DNA of 64,000 nucleotides from Saturnia japonica (GCA_033032175.1 CM065325.1:14474930-14538929), one strand, 5' to 3'; positions 21,662-34,016 are shown, counted from the first letter of the stretch. Notes: generated from the letters alone by a model not told the origin. Made by a program: numbers and translations.

Positions 21662-22885
21662 GCAACCAATTTTTTTCATGTAGTTTTTATTTGTATTAAT
21701 CGAAGTAATCACCCATGCAATCAATGCATCTTTGCCAGCGCAGCGGCAGTTTATTGATGCCCTTCTTAAAGAAATCAGCTGGACGAGAGGCAACAAATTC
21801 TTCAAAGGCATTTTGTACTGCCTCTCGGGTATTGAATTTTTTTCCCGCCAAGGAGTTGCCCAAATTCTGGAAAAAGTAGTAGTCTGTAGGCGCAAGGTCT
21901 GGTGAGTAGAGCGGATGACGAAGAACTTCCAACCCCAGTTCTTGCAACTGCTGTCTGCTGTGCAGTATGAGGTCGCGCGTTGTCGTGCAGGAGCAGTGGA
22001 GACGAGCGATTGACCAATGCTGGTTGGAGATGTGCCAGCTTCTCCAACATTGTGTTCAGTTCTTCACAGTACACATCTGCAATAATGCTCACCCCGTTTG
22101 GTAATAAGCTGTGATGAATCACACCGGCGCTAGACCACCAAACAGTGACCATCACTTTTCTAGGGGTAACTTTTCGTTTAGAGCATTGTTTAGGTGCTGA
22201 ACCAGGATTCAACCAACTTGCTGAGCACTTGCGGTTATCAAACAGAAACCATTTTTCATCGCAGGCAACAATGCGGTTCAAAATTCCTTCATTTGTGTGT
22301 CTGTTGAGCAGTGCAAGGCACGTCTCGACGCGTACTTCGCGCTGGCGATCATTGAGTTCGTGGGGCACCCATTTGTCAAGCTTTTTTACCTTGCCAATTT
22401 GACACAAATGGACCAATATTGTTTTGACGCTAACGTCGAAAGCTGCTGCTAATTCAGTCGTAGATTGTGTATCATCAGCTTCCACAATCGCCTTTAATTC
22501 GTCATTGTCGACCAAAGTCTTCGGACGACCGCGAGGTTCATTTTTCAGGTCGAAATTCCCAGAACGGAAGCGAACAAACCAATAACAGGTGGTGCGTTGG
22601 TTTGTAGTGTTAGCTCCGTAAACGTCGTTGATGTTGCGTGCCGCTTGTGCCGCGTTGCTGCCACGACGGTACTCATAACCCATAATTACTAAAATTTTTA
22701 CGTATCCATGATGACAAATAAGATTGAAATGCGATGAAAATGTAACACTAATCAATAAACAAATGACTGCGTTTGGAAAAAGAATTCCATGTTTTAAAAT
22801 AAAATTAATTTGAAATTAGAATTCTTAGCCAAACAAAAATTATTTTGATTTGAAATGGCCAGTACTGCAGAACGGCAATTTCATA
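21662..22885 (-). mobile_element. mariner element, left end truncated
   Basis: The 5' end in element orientation is at 22885: TATGAAATTGCCGTTCTGCA, the same terminal sequence as the second mariner (58218-58949). The other end has no matching inverted repeat; similarity to the second copy fades at about 21662, so that end is lost. It lies against a MITE (21452-21635). Confidence 0.75.
21696..22683 (-). pseudogene. mariner transposase, one frameshift
   Basis: DD34D transposase of the Tc1/mariner superfamily; the family cuts and pastes DNA at TA sites. From ATG at 22683 (MGYEYRRGSNAAQAARNIN) the frame holds a paired-type helix-turn-helix region (YWFVRF, then RGRPK), WVPHEL, the first catalytic Asp in VACDEKWFLFDN, VTVWWS, and the second Asp in LLHDNARPHTAQQT. 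A deletion of about five bases near 21947 shifts the frame; the third Asp (YSPDLAPTDYYFF) and the C terminus (LPLRWQRCIDCMGDYFD) continue in the other minus frame, stopping at 21696. All three catalytic residues remain, split by one lesion, so the copy looks fairly young. The motifs resemble the cecropia/Hsmar1-like group (SETMAR-type). Confidence 0.9.
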
Positions 22886-23739
22886 GGTAAAGAAAGACCT
22901 ATTATCATAAACTCTCTTTTCTAAATTTTTATTAAAAAAAAAAAAAAAAACTTCTAATATTTTGTCTATAGTTAAATAATAATCTAAACACATCAACTAC
23001 AAATACAAGAACGACGATAGATGCTATTTTTACAAGATATTCAGATAATGTTGAAACACGAATTTATATTGCATATTTTACTTATTATAATGCTTTAGTC
23101 ACAACAATACCAATAGAAATCGCATCAAATAATGTATATATCGATGAAATAAATTAAAATATAATTTGTATTAATTTTCGACACTTTTAATATTATAATA
23201 ACAATTAAATTCATTAAATTCCTAACATATATTCCTTTTTCCCTCCCTCTAAGTCTCGGAAATCTAAAGCTTTAGATTAGTATAAATATAAACGAGATTT
23301 AAAAATTTGTCTGCCAAAAAAGTTTCACTTCTGACATGTATACTTTGTACGCACGCACATTTTTTTTTAAATCGTTATAGGTTGTTGTGACCACAATGTT
23401 AACTGATTTTAAGTGACGATATGACCCAAGATGGTAACACCCTAATAAAAAAATTAAAGCCTTAACTAAGGTGTCAAACTACGCTAAGGTAGTATTATTG
23501 AAAGTTTTAAGATACAGTAAGAATCAAATGTATATTATAAAAGTTGGTGGCGTATAAAAGAAGGTAAAAGAGGTAGGCCCACAAACTACCTGGATGCAAA
23601 CTATGCATAATGATCCAAATGATACAAAATTGCTAAGAGTGTGAAAAGCCTGACACCAAATAGAGAACAAGGAGGAGAAAATAAGGGAATACAAAATTAT
23701 TCGTCTATTTTACACAGGAGTCATAGTTGCATTTGTCTC
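22886..23739. other. no gene seen; repeat scraps
   Basis: 23316-23340 carries a family F end (AAAGTTTCACTTCTGACATG). About 23545-23660 resembles a very decayed LINE tail (AAAGAGGTAGGCCCACAAAC codes KRGRPTN in one frame). No host exon. Confidence 0.4.
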
Positions 23740-24230
23740 TTTCGCGTTCAACTCGTTTGTTCGGACATAAAGCGACAGCAATAGAATCCTATATTCAATT
23801 GTCTTATTGACCGCGTTTGCTGTCAGACCACGTTCAAAGCGAATGTAAAGTCAACCACCTACTGCGAGCGAGTGTTAGGTTACCTGCCCACTGAAGCCGA
23901 GTCGAGCGGAGCCATGACATGTTCGACCAATAGAATTGCATCTCTAGCAAATTTCGACCAATAGAATTGCATGTCAAAATTGTTATGCATTGCTATTGGT
24001 CGAAATTTCCACAGCTCCGCTTCAGTGGGGGCAGGAAACCTTACACGGTTTACTCTGCTTTTTCATACATATTCACCTTTTCTTTCACACCGGACGGATA
24101 ATACGCTATTACTCTAAGCGTTGTCGCTGCTACATTGCCTCTCGGGAACGAAAACTGCAGTCTAATTTCACGTTCACAGTCCGCGGCCAACTGTACGCTT
24201 AGTTTGAACATGGTCTTAAACGTAGCACAG
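23740..24230. repeat. outer long inverted repeat
   Basis: The left arm (AGACCACGTTCAAAGCGAAT at about 23825) and right arm (complement of GTTTGAACATGGTCTTAA at about 24200) are inverted and imperfect. They enclose the Harbinger-like MITE, so one foldback element appears nested in another. Confidence 0.45.
23878..24040. mobile_element. PIF/Harbinger-like MITE with TTA target duplication
   Basis: 163 bp flanked by TTA on both sides (23875-23877 and 24041-24043). The ends GGTTACCTGCCCACTGAAGC and complement GGTTTCCTGCCCCCACTGAA are inverted repeats. The interior has two direct TTCGACCAATAGAATTGCAT blocks and an inverted one. A 3-bp TTA/TAA duplication is the hallmark of PIF/Harbinger elements. 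Confidence 0.7.
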
Positions 24231-24957
24231 ACTGAATCGCTAGGGAAATCAGCTTAGGATCGTAGCTGAACGAAACCGCGTGGTTACGAGACAAAAAGGG
24301 TAACCAACATGTCCAACCAACATCGTTCTGGTTAACCTACGTCACGTACTTTCGGATATAAATTTAAAAAAAAAAAAACAAAAAGAAATTAAGAGACCTC
24401 ACAAGACATAAATAACTCCAAACATTTTACTGGCGTGGCTATCAAAATTATAATCGGAGTGAACTTTATTATCGATTTAAAGGCCAAAAATATTTTATTT
24501 TGAACTTCTCTCTGTCTGTCCTGTACGCTTATCACTTTGCAATATTCTTCGTCCGATAGCTGATAACTTTATTAAAAGCTATCTTTCATATCTCTATAGT
24601 ATTCAATTGGAATGCTAAAACAAGTTATCTTTAGCCGCGTCAGGACACTGTAATAGCACATAGCAAAGATAGTTCAAATGTCTTTCTTGCTTTTAAATCT
24701 TCGTTAATATTTCTATTATTTTGTACCTATTTTACAATATATTTTGTGATAAATAATCTGTACTGTTATGCTATTCGAAACAAATCAGCTATCCATTAGG
24801 CGATAGGCTAGGCACGTGGTTTGCAAATCATATATTTGTTTAAATCAATCAAGAAGGATCAGAAGAGGTCACCAAATCATTGTCTGCACCCGGGATTCTA
24901 TCACACATACTCGCGGGCGAGGGTCTCATTACTAGTTTCTTTATCGTGAGTGCAATT
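24231..24957. other. no gene seen
   Basis: AT-rich, no exon or recognisable repeat. Confidence 0.45.
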
Positions 24958-24995
24958 TGTAGTTTACGCGAGCATAGCTGTGGGACAGCTACATT
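24958..24995 (+). mobile_element. Helitron-like 3'-end scrap
   Basis: GTTTACGCGAGCATAGCTGT then GGGACAGCTAC resembles a decayed family B 3' end. Confidence 0.4.
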
Positions 24996-25015
24996 TATAT
25001 GAAAAATATTATTAA

Positions 25016-25533
25016 CTAACTATGCCCGCGGCCGCGCTCGCGTGGAATACAGAATGCCGTCGATTGGACACGTTCATGAATCGTGGTGCGCCTGCTCCCG
25101 GAAAAATGCTTATTGTGTGTGATACTTAGAAGATAGACATATGCTCTCGTTCACTTTTTTGTAGATATTTCTAATATTTAAAAATATGTACTATATTAAT
25201 TTGATATATCTCTTAAGGTTTACTCAGCGTAAGCCATTTAAACACGCACATTGGTTCACCATGACCAGTTTATTTTTAATTATTTGCGCAGAACCCTAAT
25301 TATTATTCTAAAATAAAAGTAGTCTAAACTACTTCAACGTCAGCTATCTGCCAGTGCAAGTCCCGTCCAAATCGGTCCAACTGTTTCGGAGATAGCCCGG
25401 AACAAACAGACATTTTTTTTGTAAAATGTTTTTTTAAAGGTGTCGTGTAAAGGTACTTTCATATTATGCATTTAACAAAAAGATGTTATTTTGACATTAC
25501 AAAAAGACACTTCAATTTTATTAATTGTATAGA
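25016..25533 (-). mobile_element. Helitron-like family B
   Basis: The 3' end in minus orientation is at 25016 (CTAACTATGCCCGCGGCCGC, a degenerate CTAG), and the 5' TC lies at 25532-25533. 518 bp, slightly longer than the others. Confidence 0.7.
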
Positions 25534-25779
25534 ATATTCATCAAGAGCCGAAAAGTTTTCAAACTCTATAAGTTATATTATAAGAGAGTTAAAATCAAAT
25601 CAGTTATAGTACTAAAGACTCCATTGAGCTCAAACTTTGTCCATACAGCAAGCTAGTGTTTAATTAAAACAGCTAACAAGTATTCTAACAAGTGTTGCGC
25701 ACAAGTTGGACAATTTATCACACGAACTTGTAAAACTATTTTTTTTACAACTGTGGATTAATAATTTCGTAGATTCCTA

Positions 25780-26050
25780 ACGTTAGGTGACCCTCACCTT
25801 GTAAACAATGTCTGCGACGTAGTTCGGTATTCGCACTAGCGCTTTTGAAACGCCTATGCTTGTAGGCTACTACACTATGCAGGCGCGGTGTGACGCAGAA
25901 AACGAGCAGCCGAAGTACACCAGCGCGGCGAGCTATATAGCGTGCAAGCGTTAATTTACTCCCGGGCGGCAACTCAAACATAGGTCCTTTCCTCGGTGTG
26001 AAACCCTTGACTCAGGCAGCCACCCGCCCGATATAAGTGACACTGCACTT
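25780..26050. other. GC-rich island, possible promoter/5' exon
   Basis: Unusually GC-rich for this window. Contains a palindromic GAGCTATATAGC. On the minus strand there is a 78-codon frame (25745-25981) starting MFELPPGSKLTLARYIARRA and a strong donor (TTTACAAG|GTGAGG at about 25800). No homology recognised and no matching downstream exon found, so I leave it as a candidate 5' exon or repeat. Confidence 0.35.
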
Positions 26051-28024
26051 GCATCACTTAGCTACCAACATACAAATATTACACACATATGTACGTACAT
26101 ACGTGCACACCATACAGGTACATAGGTCCTGTAAGGGACCTTGTTTTTTTTCTTTTTTTACGCTAGTGAATGTAGAAATACAATCAGATCACTAAATACA
26201 CGTTAATGGAACATGTATATGTTAGTTAGTTGAATTTAAGGATAGGGAATTAGCCAGATGCGTTTTAATTGCAATCGTGGCATCCGTCCAAGCCGAGGTC
26301 CGGTCACTTTGACATCTTGTGCGAGTTTTCCTTATTTTCGCGGCTGAATGCCTTAAGCGCTCGCCTCCAAGTCACGGCGAAGCTTTAAAAGCCGTCAGAG
26401 GCACCAAGGCCCCTAAGGCTAACAGTATAGCCAATCAGAAAAAAAATATTCACTCCTGGTATTCCTGTGATAATGTTGTGCGATTCAACAGTGAAATAAT
26501 GCTCCGTACCTTACTGCCGATTTCTGCGGCATATGCCGGTGACATATCCGCGTGGCAATAAGAAGCCAGGCGTGACGCCGGCATATTTTGTAGGAGCCTC
26601 AACGATAACGCTAAATTAAGAAAGTATACTTATATTTCAAACTTTTTTTATCAGTTAACTATTTGAAAACTATAGGTCCTCGATATATTAATTAATGGTG
26701 TAATTGAAAAGTAATACCAAGTTCTTGGTATATTAGTTTCGATTTTGGAAACATGAATGATATTTTATAAGTAGTTAACTTGATTAAATAAAGAGGCGTA
26801 CTGACATGGCGACGCCAAAGAAAGAGTGTGTTGTGTTTGATAAATTTCTACTTTATTGAAGTCACTTTATTAAAGTTTGAAGTAAATCTTCTTTAGGGGT
26901 ATATTGTGTAAATTGTACAGTCAATCCAAAGAAATTTTACTTGAAGAACTCGTATACACGTACGTGTAAGCTTAAAAATCAGCGCACAGTTGTTATATTA
27001 TAAAATCTTACATAGTTTTATAAATTTCGCATTCGTGGTGACTAGATGGTTGAATTACCACCAGTATACACTTGAAAAAAAGCTATCACTCTATCTCGCT
27101 TCAATATTTCACTTTCCGAAATCAAAGAAAGAAATAAATCATTTATTCTTAATAACAATACACGCTATTACATAATATAAACTAATTAAAAAACATGAAG
27201 ACAAACGGAGAAACTGTACACATAAATATAATAGCGCGCTTAGCGCTGATTTTCAGCTGGAAACCCAGAACAAGTCACGGTGTGCCAAAATAATCAATCA
27301 AAAAATATAATATAAATAACAATAATAATTCACTACTAGGTACTAATGGCATAATGTGTTTTTTTTTTAAATAGACAAAAGAAATAAAATAAATAAAGGG
27401 TGTACAAACAAATGAACAATAATATAGGTACATAATAATATTATATAAAACAATACATTTAAGCTTATACTGAGTATGAAGCAGGATATTAAAATATATA
27501 CAAGCACAAATAAATCCTCGATAAAACAATCTGAAAACACTGCGTTATTAACAAGAATCATTCTAAAATAATTTTAAACATTTGTATGGGATTTTTATGA
27601 CGCATTGGAGGGGTACAAATCAGTATAGTAAAGTCCGTCTCGTACAAACTGTAACTGCATAATAAGTCTGCTTAACGAGGACTACAGTCTGACTGTTACC
27701 TTTAAAATGAAACGACTTGGACGTCATCTAACTGGTTTTACAAATACATATGTACAGAATACAAGAAACCTAAGGATAAGAACGCATAGGAGGCAAACTA
27801 GAAATGTTACGCATATGTAATTTCGGATCGAAATATGGATTATCTGAAGGGTATTTAATCGGTTTTAGTTATGGATACGTATATGATTTTTTTAAATAAA
27901 TATGATTATTCTGCCTATGTAGGCAATTTTGCCAATGTCAAGTGTGACAAATACATGTTTAAGAATTTTGCTGCAAATTGTTTGGTGTACTGTAGAATAA
28001 CGTAAAAACAAAACACATTTTTTT
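26051..28024. other. no gene seen
   Basis: Contains the repeat fragment at about 26380-26450 shared with 18145-18225. Open frames here (up to 84 codons) are AT-rich and without domains. No exon. Confidence 0.45.
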
Positions 28025-28110
28025 TATACTACGACGATGGCAAACAAGCGTGCGGTCCGCGTGATTGTAAGCGGTCACCGCAGCTTTTGTACGCTTGTTC
28101 ACTTCCCTCT
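28025..28110 (+). repeat. SINE-like family E, 5' part
   Basis: GGCAAACAAGCGTGCGGTCC followed by AAGCGGTCACCGCAGC matches the head of the copy at 8545. Confidence 0.55.
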
Positions 28111-28214
28111 TGAAGAGCTTTATATTGACATCCAATGGAAAACCTCAAACTCCAAAGTTTGAGGATGAACTCCCTGCCTATAACAAGTAGCGTGGTCGTA
28201 GAAAGTAGCCCCTA

Positions 28215-28470
28215 GAACCTATAGGTTCGATACCGTTTGTGAATTTGAGATTGTCAACAATTCTTACAGCATGTCTTTCAGCTGAGTCAAATGGTCCAAG
28301 CTGGTATCCAACCAGTTTTTGGGCGTTTTTTTAACCAAACTAAGCATTGGACGTTTAAAAGCACCAATGCGAAAGCAATCTCTGTAGAATTGAAATAAAT
28401 GGTAACGTTGTCGGGAATCCAGTAGAGAATTTTGATAAAGTCGTCCGTCTGGTCGTGCCGCGTTGGGGCG
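28215..28470 (-). pseudogene. non-LTR retrotransposon reverse transcriptase fragment
   Basis: Minus strand 28215-28320 gives an unbroken VGYQLGPFDSAERHAVRIVD followed by NLKFTNGIEPIGSRGYF, a conserved C-terminal stretch of jockey/CR1-type LINE ORF2 proteins. Upstream (to 28470) the frame is disrupted. The window between 28110 and 28215 probably holds more of the decayed tail. Confidence 0.65.
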
Positions 28471-29054
28471 GACCTTTTATAACTTGGCTATCACTACATT
28501 TTACATTGCATATTATCATTTTTAAAAGATTTATAAGTTTTACTCATAGACGCAATTATTATACTACATTTGTTTCGTTAGCGTTAACAATTGTAGAATT
28601 GAAACTTAGCTAAGGCCTCAGGTGTTTATAAAATAAGAGATTATATGTATATAAGAGCTTTTTACCATTGTAATTCATTCAATAGTAACGCTTCATAAGA
28701 ATCAGTTCTATTTAATTATTGGAAAGCCTCGGTAGCGCTCTCAGAACTCAACTAGGTATTATTAGTTGATTGACCTTAGTAAATAAATATTACATTATAT
28801 AAGTTTCTCACTTCTATGTAAGTTTCACTGCCGGTTCTACTTATTAAATATTCTTGTAATAGGATCCAATAACAACACAAACATTTGAGGACAAACTAAA
28901 TCGAGGATAAATAAGAAAGCCATTAGTTATTCCGGATAACATTTTTATTGGTAACATGTTAAATACATCGGAGGAAGTGGCGTCCGTTTGTTTAGGACCG
29001 CACTCAGACCAGCGACCAATTGACTAACAACACATCCAAGTTTAAAAGTGACGT
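28471..29054. other. no gene seen
   Basis: No exon or recognised repeat. Confidence 0.45.
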
Positions 29055-29255
29055 TTTTTTTTAATACAACAAACTACCTAATTGTAGTCAACTACCGTAT
29101 CCTATAGACGCTAGTTATACTATAGATATCACTCGCGCGTTGCCGTACTTCAACCCTCTTACCCCTAAGAGCTCTAGAAATCCTACTCATCGCATAAATA
29201 CTACACTAGGTTATTTGGCTGCGATCTTCTGTGGGGTAGATGTTATCGAAGTTAT
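29055..29255 (+). repeat. SINE-like family E
   Basis: CTATAGACGCTAGTTATACT, GAGCTCTAGAAATCCTACTC and GGCTGCGATCTTCTGTGG align with 8600-8760. Confidence 0.6.
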
Positions 29256-29784
29256 TCCTTAACTTATAAGATCTTTTATGTGCCAAATAAAACTGTAGGT
29301 CCCTAGGAAGTAAGCTAAGGGTTCCGATAACTGGTCAGTGAGCGGCACTTTTCATTTAAAGCACTATATTTCTTTATTGCGTACCTAGAAATAACTTTTT
29401 TCCGAACTATGTACATGACACTAATTACAACTTTATACCTCAAGCCATTTTCAAGAAAAAGGGTCTTGTCAAACGGACATACAGATGGACAAGATAATAA
29501 TCCTTTAAGGATTCTGTTTTTGGATGCTCTAAAATGGGGTAATTGGAAAAAGAATCCATTAGCAAGACGATAAGGCAGTAATTCTCGCTTTGCTTAATAC
29601 AATCAAAGATATTGTTAAAATACTGCTAATAATGAACTGAACTATTTCTTCACTATTTTCTTGAGGAAGGGGGTTACCAACCTTGCACATGGTGATAAAT
29701 CCGTCAGTATGACTCTTCTTTGGTCTCGCCTTTCGAGATTCACTACAGTATACTCCGTTATCTCCATATTTACGTTTGTTAACC

Positions 29785-29975
29785 AAAAAAAAGATCGCAG
29801 CCAAATGACCTTTTTGTTTTCATTTGCTGTGAGTAGAGTTTTCAGAGCTCATTGGGGAAGGAGGGGGGGGGGGGAAGTGGGGCACAGAGAAATTTCTTTG
29901 GAGATCCTACTCCAGTCCTACTGATGCAATGCCTCCACCCAAAGGAGATCACAGGCAAATAAACTTGTGTTTTAT
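29785..29975 (-). repeat. SINE-like family E, inverted and G-rich
   Basis: The minus strand reads GGCTGCGATCTTTTTTTTGG and GTGATCTCCTTTGGGTGGAG, matching family E twice, so two inverted pieces lie side by side. Between them 29850-29884 is a G-run (GGAGGGGGGGGGGGAAGTGG). Confidence 0.5.
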
Positions 29976-30608
29976 TCTTGTGGCAAGTAAGATTTCCGGA
30001 GCCGGCGTACCGTACGTTTATTTGTCACGTAAATTGTATAAATATATTAATTTATTTACTTAGGTAAGGACACATTAGTTTACTGGAAATAATATTATTT
30101 TATTACATGTTACCTTATATCTAAATTAGGCGGAAATGTTCCTCAAGTGCCTCTATAATTAAGCGATCAAAGTGTATAATAGAAAACCACATAGTTCGTT
30201 GTTTCAAATTCCATTGGAAACAATTAAATTTATAATGAGACAACTTTCAGTGCTCGATATATTGTTGGAATATCCGTCAGAAGTAAATTTTCTATCAATG
30301 TTTAATGGAGTTTTTGGATTATGGTATTCTATATTTAAAAGTAAGTGATTTGAAGTGAATAATTTTATGAAATCCAGAATAGGGAAGTGAAGAACTATTA
30401 ACAACGATTTAATATAAAATAATCATAATTAACACTTGCCTCAAACGTCGTAAGTCAATTCACGCTAAGTTTTCTTTGCGATAGGTAAATAAAGTTAACT
30501 TGCAATTTTCCTTTGTATAGTTTCACTGAACAAATTTCTTTGTTTCTTAATATTTGTAGAAAAATATCAAAAATAAAATTCAAAGCGATCGATTATATTA
30601 TACTTTAA
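29976..30608. other. no gene seen
   Basis: AT-rich, no exon or recognised repeat. Confidence 0.45.
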
Positions 30609-30650
30609 CTAGCAACCCGCTTCGGCTTTACACGGGTAGCAAAGTAATAC
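30609..30650 (-). mobile_element. Helitron-like 3' end
   Basis: CTAGCAACCCGCTTCGGCTT on the plus strand is the complement of a CTAG-ended Helitron terminus of the type also seen at 36130-36207 (GAAGCTGGGGCGGATCGCTAG). The other end was not found. Confidence 0.5.
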
Positions 30651-30993
30651 ATATAATTAGGAACGGTAACCGGTAACCTAATATGAGATAGATAACTAAT
30701 ATACGTTATATTCTATATTAGGATTTGGGAATATCATCATATCTAATAAAACACTAGAGATGTAACGAAAATATTCGTAATAGGTAGTAGGTACAGGGAT
30801 TATAATACGCGCCAAGGACTAATATATTATGTTAAAAGAATACAGAATAATAGGTTACCTACCAAAATATATTAGTCATATTATAGGCGCGCGATTCACG
30901 ATCCGCGTGGCGAGTCAAGACATCATTATACACGTCGGGCTTCGTATGAAAACTGCATGGATTGGTAACACAGTACGCAAGCAATGAGAATAA

Positions 30994-31216
30994 AATCACT
31001 ATATTAGTCACCGTTTTAACGAATATCAGTGTATCAGCTAATATGGATATTAGTTAGATTCACAGATTAGTTTGTAATTTTTGTATTAGATATCTGTTGG
31101 TATTTCGTATTATAGAATCACTATATTAGTCATCGTTTTAACGAATATCAGTGTATTAGCTAATACAGATATTAGTTAGATTCACAGATTAGTTTGTAAT
31201 TTTTGTATTAGGTATC
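30994..31216 (+). repeat. 122-bp tandem duplication
   Basis: Unit 1 30994-31115, unit 2 31116-31216, both starting AATCACTATATTAGTCAYCG and running through CAGATTAGTTTGTAATTTTT. Few differences by eye. The unit contains many TTAG/CTAATA blocks that are inverted with each other. Confidence 0.85.
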
Positions 31217-31349
31217 CTGGCTACGCCACTGCAAAAACCTAAGTAAAGGAATTAAAAATAACAACCACAACATGTCACTTCAAGATCCCGCCAAAAACTC
31301 CCAGATAGTATTTAATACAGTTCATTTCATTAATAGAGGAGCGATGCGA

Positions 31350-32030
31350 CCGGCGACGTATGATTAGAGATGATTCGATACTACTGAGTAATTAAATAGT
31401 ATCGAACCTTTTCATTCGATACTAGTACTTGTTGTAGATCAAACCACCATTGATAATGAGTACTGGTATCGAATCAATTGGCGTTATGATGTCGCCCCCG
31501 CCCCGGGCCCTTGGTCAGCTGGCGGGCAAGTCGATGAATAACGTTTCGGGGTGGGTGTGCAAGTGGTGATATGTGATTAATAAATATCGTTTTGTGGACA
31601 ATCGATAGTAATCGATATCATTGTTATATCATAAAACAAAATTTCCCATCGCATCTGTCAGTCTAACTGAATTTTTTAAAGAACTCAGAAGTATCGAAAT
31701 TTAGAAGTGGAATTTAATTCAGTTTCGATACTTTAATTCGAAATCTGAATGAGGACGATATCGATTCATCACTAAGCATGGCAAGCTAAAAAAAAATTGA
31801 TAAAGAATTCATAAGTATCGAAACTTTGAAGTGGTATCGAATAACGACGATATCGATTCATCACTAAGCACTAAGCAGGGAAAGCACAAGCTCCATTCAA
31901 GAATTTAATAATTATAAAAAAAATATATTTGAGTACTCACAACAGTCACAACACAAGTTTCGAACTAAGTTCGAAGTGGTATCGAGTATATCGATACTTT
32001 GAATCGATAACTGAAATTCCCTACGGTGCG
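31350..32030. repeat. TATCGAT/GTATCGAA-rich repeat block
   Basis: Dense with GATACT, AGTATCGAA, ATATCGATTCATCACTAAGC and TATCGATA, in both orientations. Two imperfect units (31678-31782 and 31802-31893) share AAGTATCGAAA-TT-GAAGTGG and ACGATATCGATTCATCACTA, the first having an extra 40 bases. No protein frame. Confidence 0.7.
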
Positions 32031-32654
32031 ATATTTTTTAGAGGTGGGCGATTATGAATGATGACTGAACTGAGATATGTATTTAATACAAACGTAGAGT
32101 AAGAAGCTATAAAAAAGGTCGCGGAGTCGTAAACAAAGTTCTTTACAAGAACATAATATAAGTATGCCAATTAGCTAGAAAATAGGCCATTCTGTTGTAA
32201 TAATTACCTAGCATTAGTATCTAATTATTAATGAATTAAAATGAATTATGAATTCAATTATGAATGATCACTCATCATCGAAATATCTACTAATATTAGT
32301 AATTACTAATAGTTATAATCAAGATACCTCGAGTCTATTTATAATCGAATGATTACATTAGTATATCTCCTATTCGCCCACCGCCAAAATTTTTCTTAAA
32401 TAATCGATAATTCCATATGACAAATCTCTATTGGTTTACGCGGCGCACGCCAGTAAAGCTTCCAGTCAGCAAAATTTTTTCCGATAATTTTAACAATCAT
32501 TGTCATATTTCAGCCAATTTACACAAAACATTTATTGAATTATACAACTAAACCTTTCTCATGAGTTCAACCGTGTGAAAATCCTTTTTTTTCATAGTAG
32601 CACTGTAAACTGATGGCACTGTCAATTAACACGACAGCGACTGCCAAGAGATCG

Positions 32655-32700
32655 AAATCCATCCACGGTAGCCGCTGTCATGCTGGCCTGCATAAATTTA
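32655..32700 (-). repeat. family H fragment
   Basis: GCTGTCATGCTGGCCTGCAT is the complement of ATGCAGGCCAGCATGACGGC at 56718. Confidence 0.5.
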
Positions 32701-34016
32701 ACTAGATATGCATAGATTGATCCCGAAACGAGATGGGCAAAACAGCCTTGCCTACCACCCAGCTATCGCCATTTCGTAGTTCGTTATTCAGCAGGGCACC
32801 ACGTGCAGGTGAGGTTAGCGCCCCATACAACCAAAAACTCACATGAACATGGACATAATGAGCATTGACATCATATTTACATCGTGTGTGTCATATTTAC
32901 ATAAACTTTACAAATGGTGTATGGGAGATGTCAATTATAGGTCCAGTGTTCACTGGGTTAGAACTCTGGTCGCCCATAAAAATAGCACCACCCGAACCTT
33001 ACTCTTTTAAAAATTTCAAAAACATGCAAGCTCGTCCATCACATTCAGGTCTTTAAAAACAATATCTACCTACAGTTTTATAATAAAACATTTTAAAAAA
33101 TCGGATGTTTTTGTTTTAAAATTACTTGGCGAGTCTACTTGCTGCCGCTTTCTTGCCATTTTTATTTTAGGGAGGCGTTATACAATTGGGAGGCTTCTGA
33201 CTGAGACGAACAATATAAAAAGCCAGAAAAATTATAGAACTCTTTTATTTTTACCCACTCGAAACATATTCAACATTCGTTACCGAAACATCATAGTATT
33301 TTTCTCTAATGATTAGGAACCTACTATTATTATACTGTAATAATCAACGTCATCATAATATGACAATGGTGAACATAAATCTATTCCGACATAACTTGAG
33401 TATCATTTACGAAGCTTGTTACGACTATCGATATATCTATCGCACTGTCGCACATCATTAACAATGAATTAATGAGATAAACCACACGCATACCGAATAT
33501 ATTACCTCGTCGAGTACCTACCTGGGAGGCGGTAACTCAGTGTGATAATAATAGTCCGTTTATCTGTTTGTCTTACTCGCACAAGATTACTGAAATTTAC
33601 AAGTACTTGATTTCGTATTATGTAATAACTAAGACAGTAATTTATAAATTACAGACTTCATATAAAAATAAAACTTTTATCAGTATAATGAGCAAATTTT
33701 TAATAATAACGCCATCTATTGGTACAAATTAAAACTAATATTTGTTTAAGTTGTTAATAATGAACACAGTACTGTATTCAGATAATAGGGGCTGCTACTA
33801 TTCGTTACCTACTGCAGTGTATAAAGATAAAACCAAGATTTTATCTTTTTCATAAACCATATGGAGTAAACATTTTCATCCCTATAAAATACTATTTAGT
33901 ACCTCATTTTTGTGAATTCAAATTGCAAGTACTGTGAAAATTATCGAACTCAATTAAATATACATATTCCAGACGCGCTTCCACAATGAAAAAAAAAAAA
34001 TTGTGTGAGTTCACAC
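32701..34016. other. no gene seen
   Basis: No exon recognised; a 63-codon frame at 32865 has no domain. Confidence 0.45.

Noticed and set aside
22145..22402. 85-codon plus-strand frame
   Set aside because: Antisense shadow of the mariner transposase.
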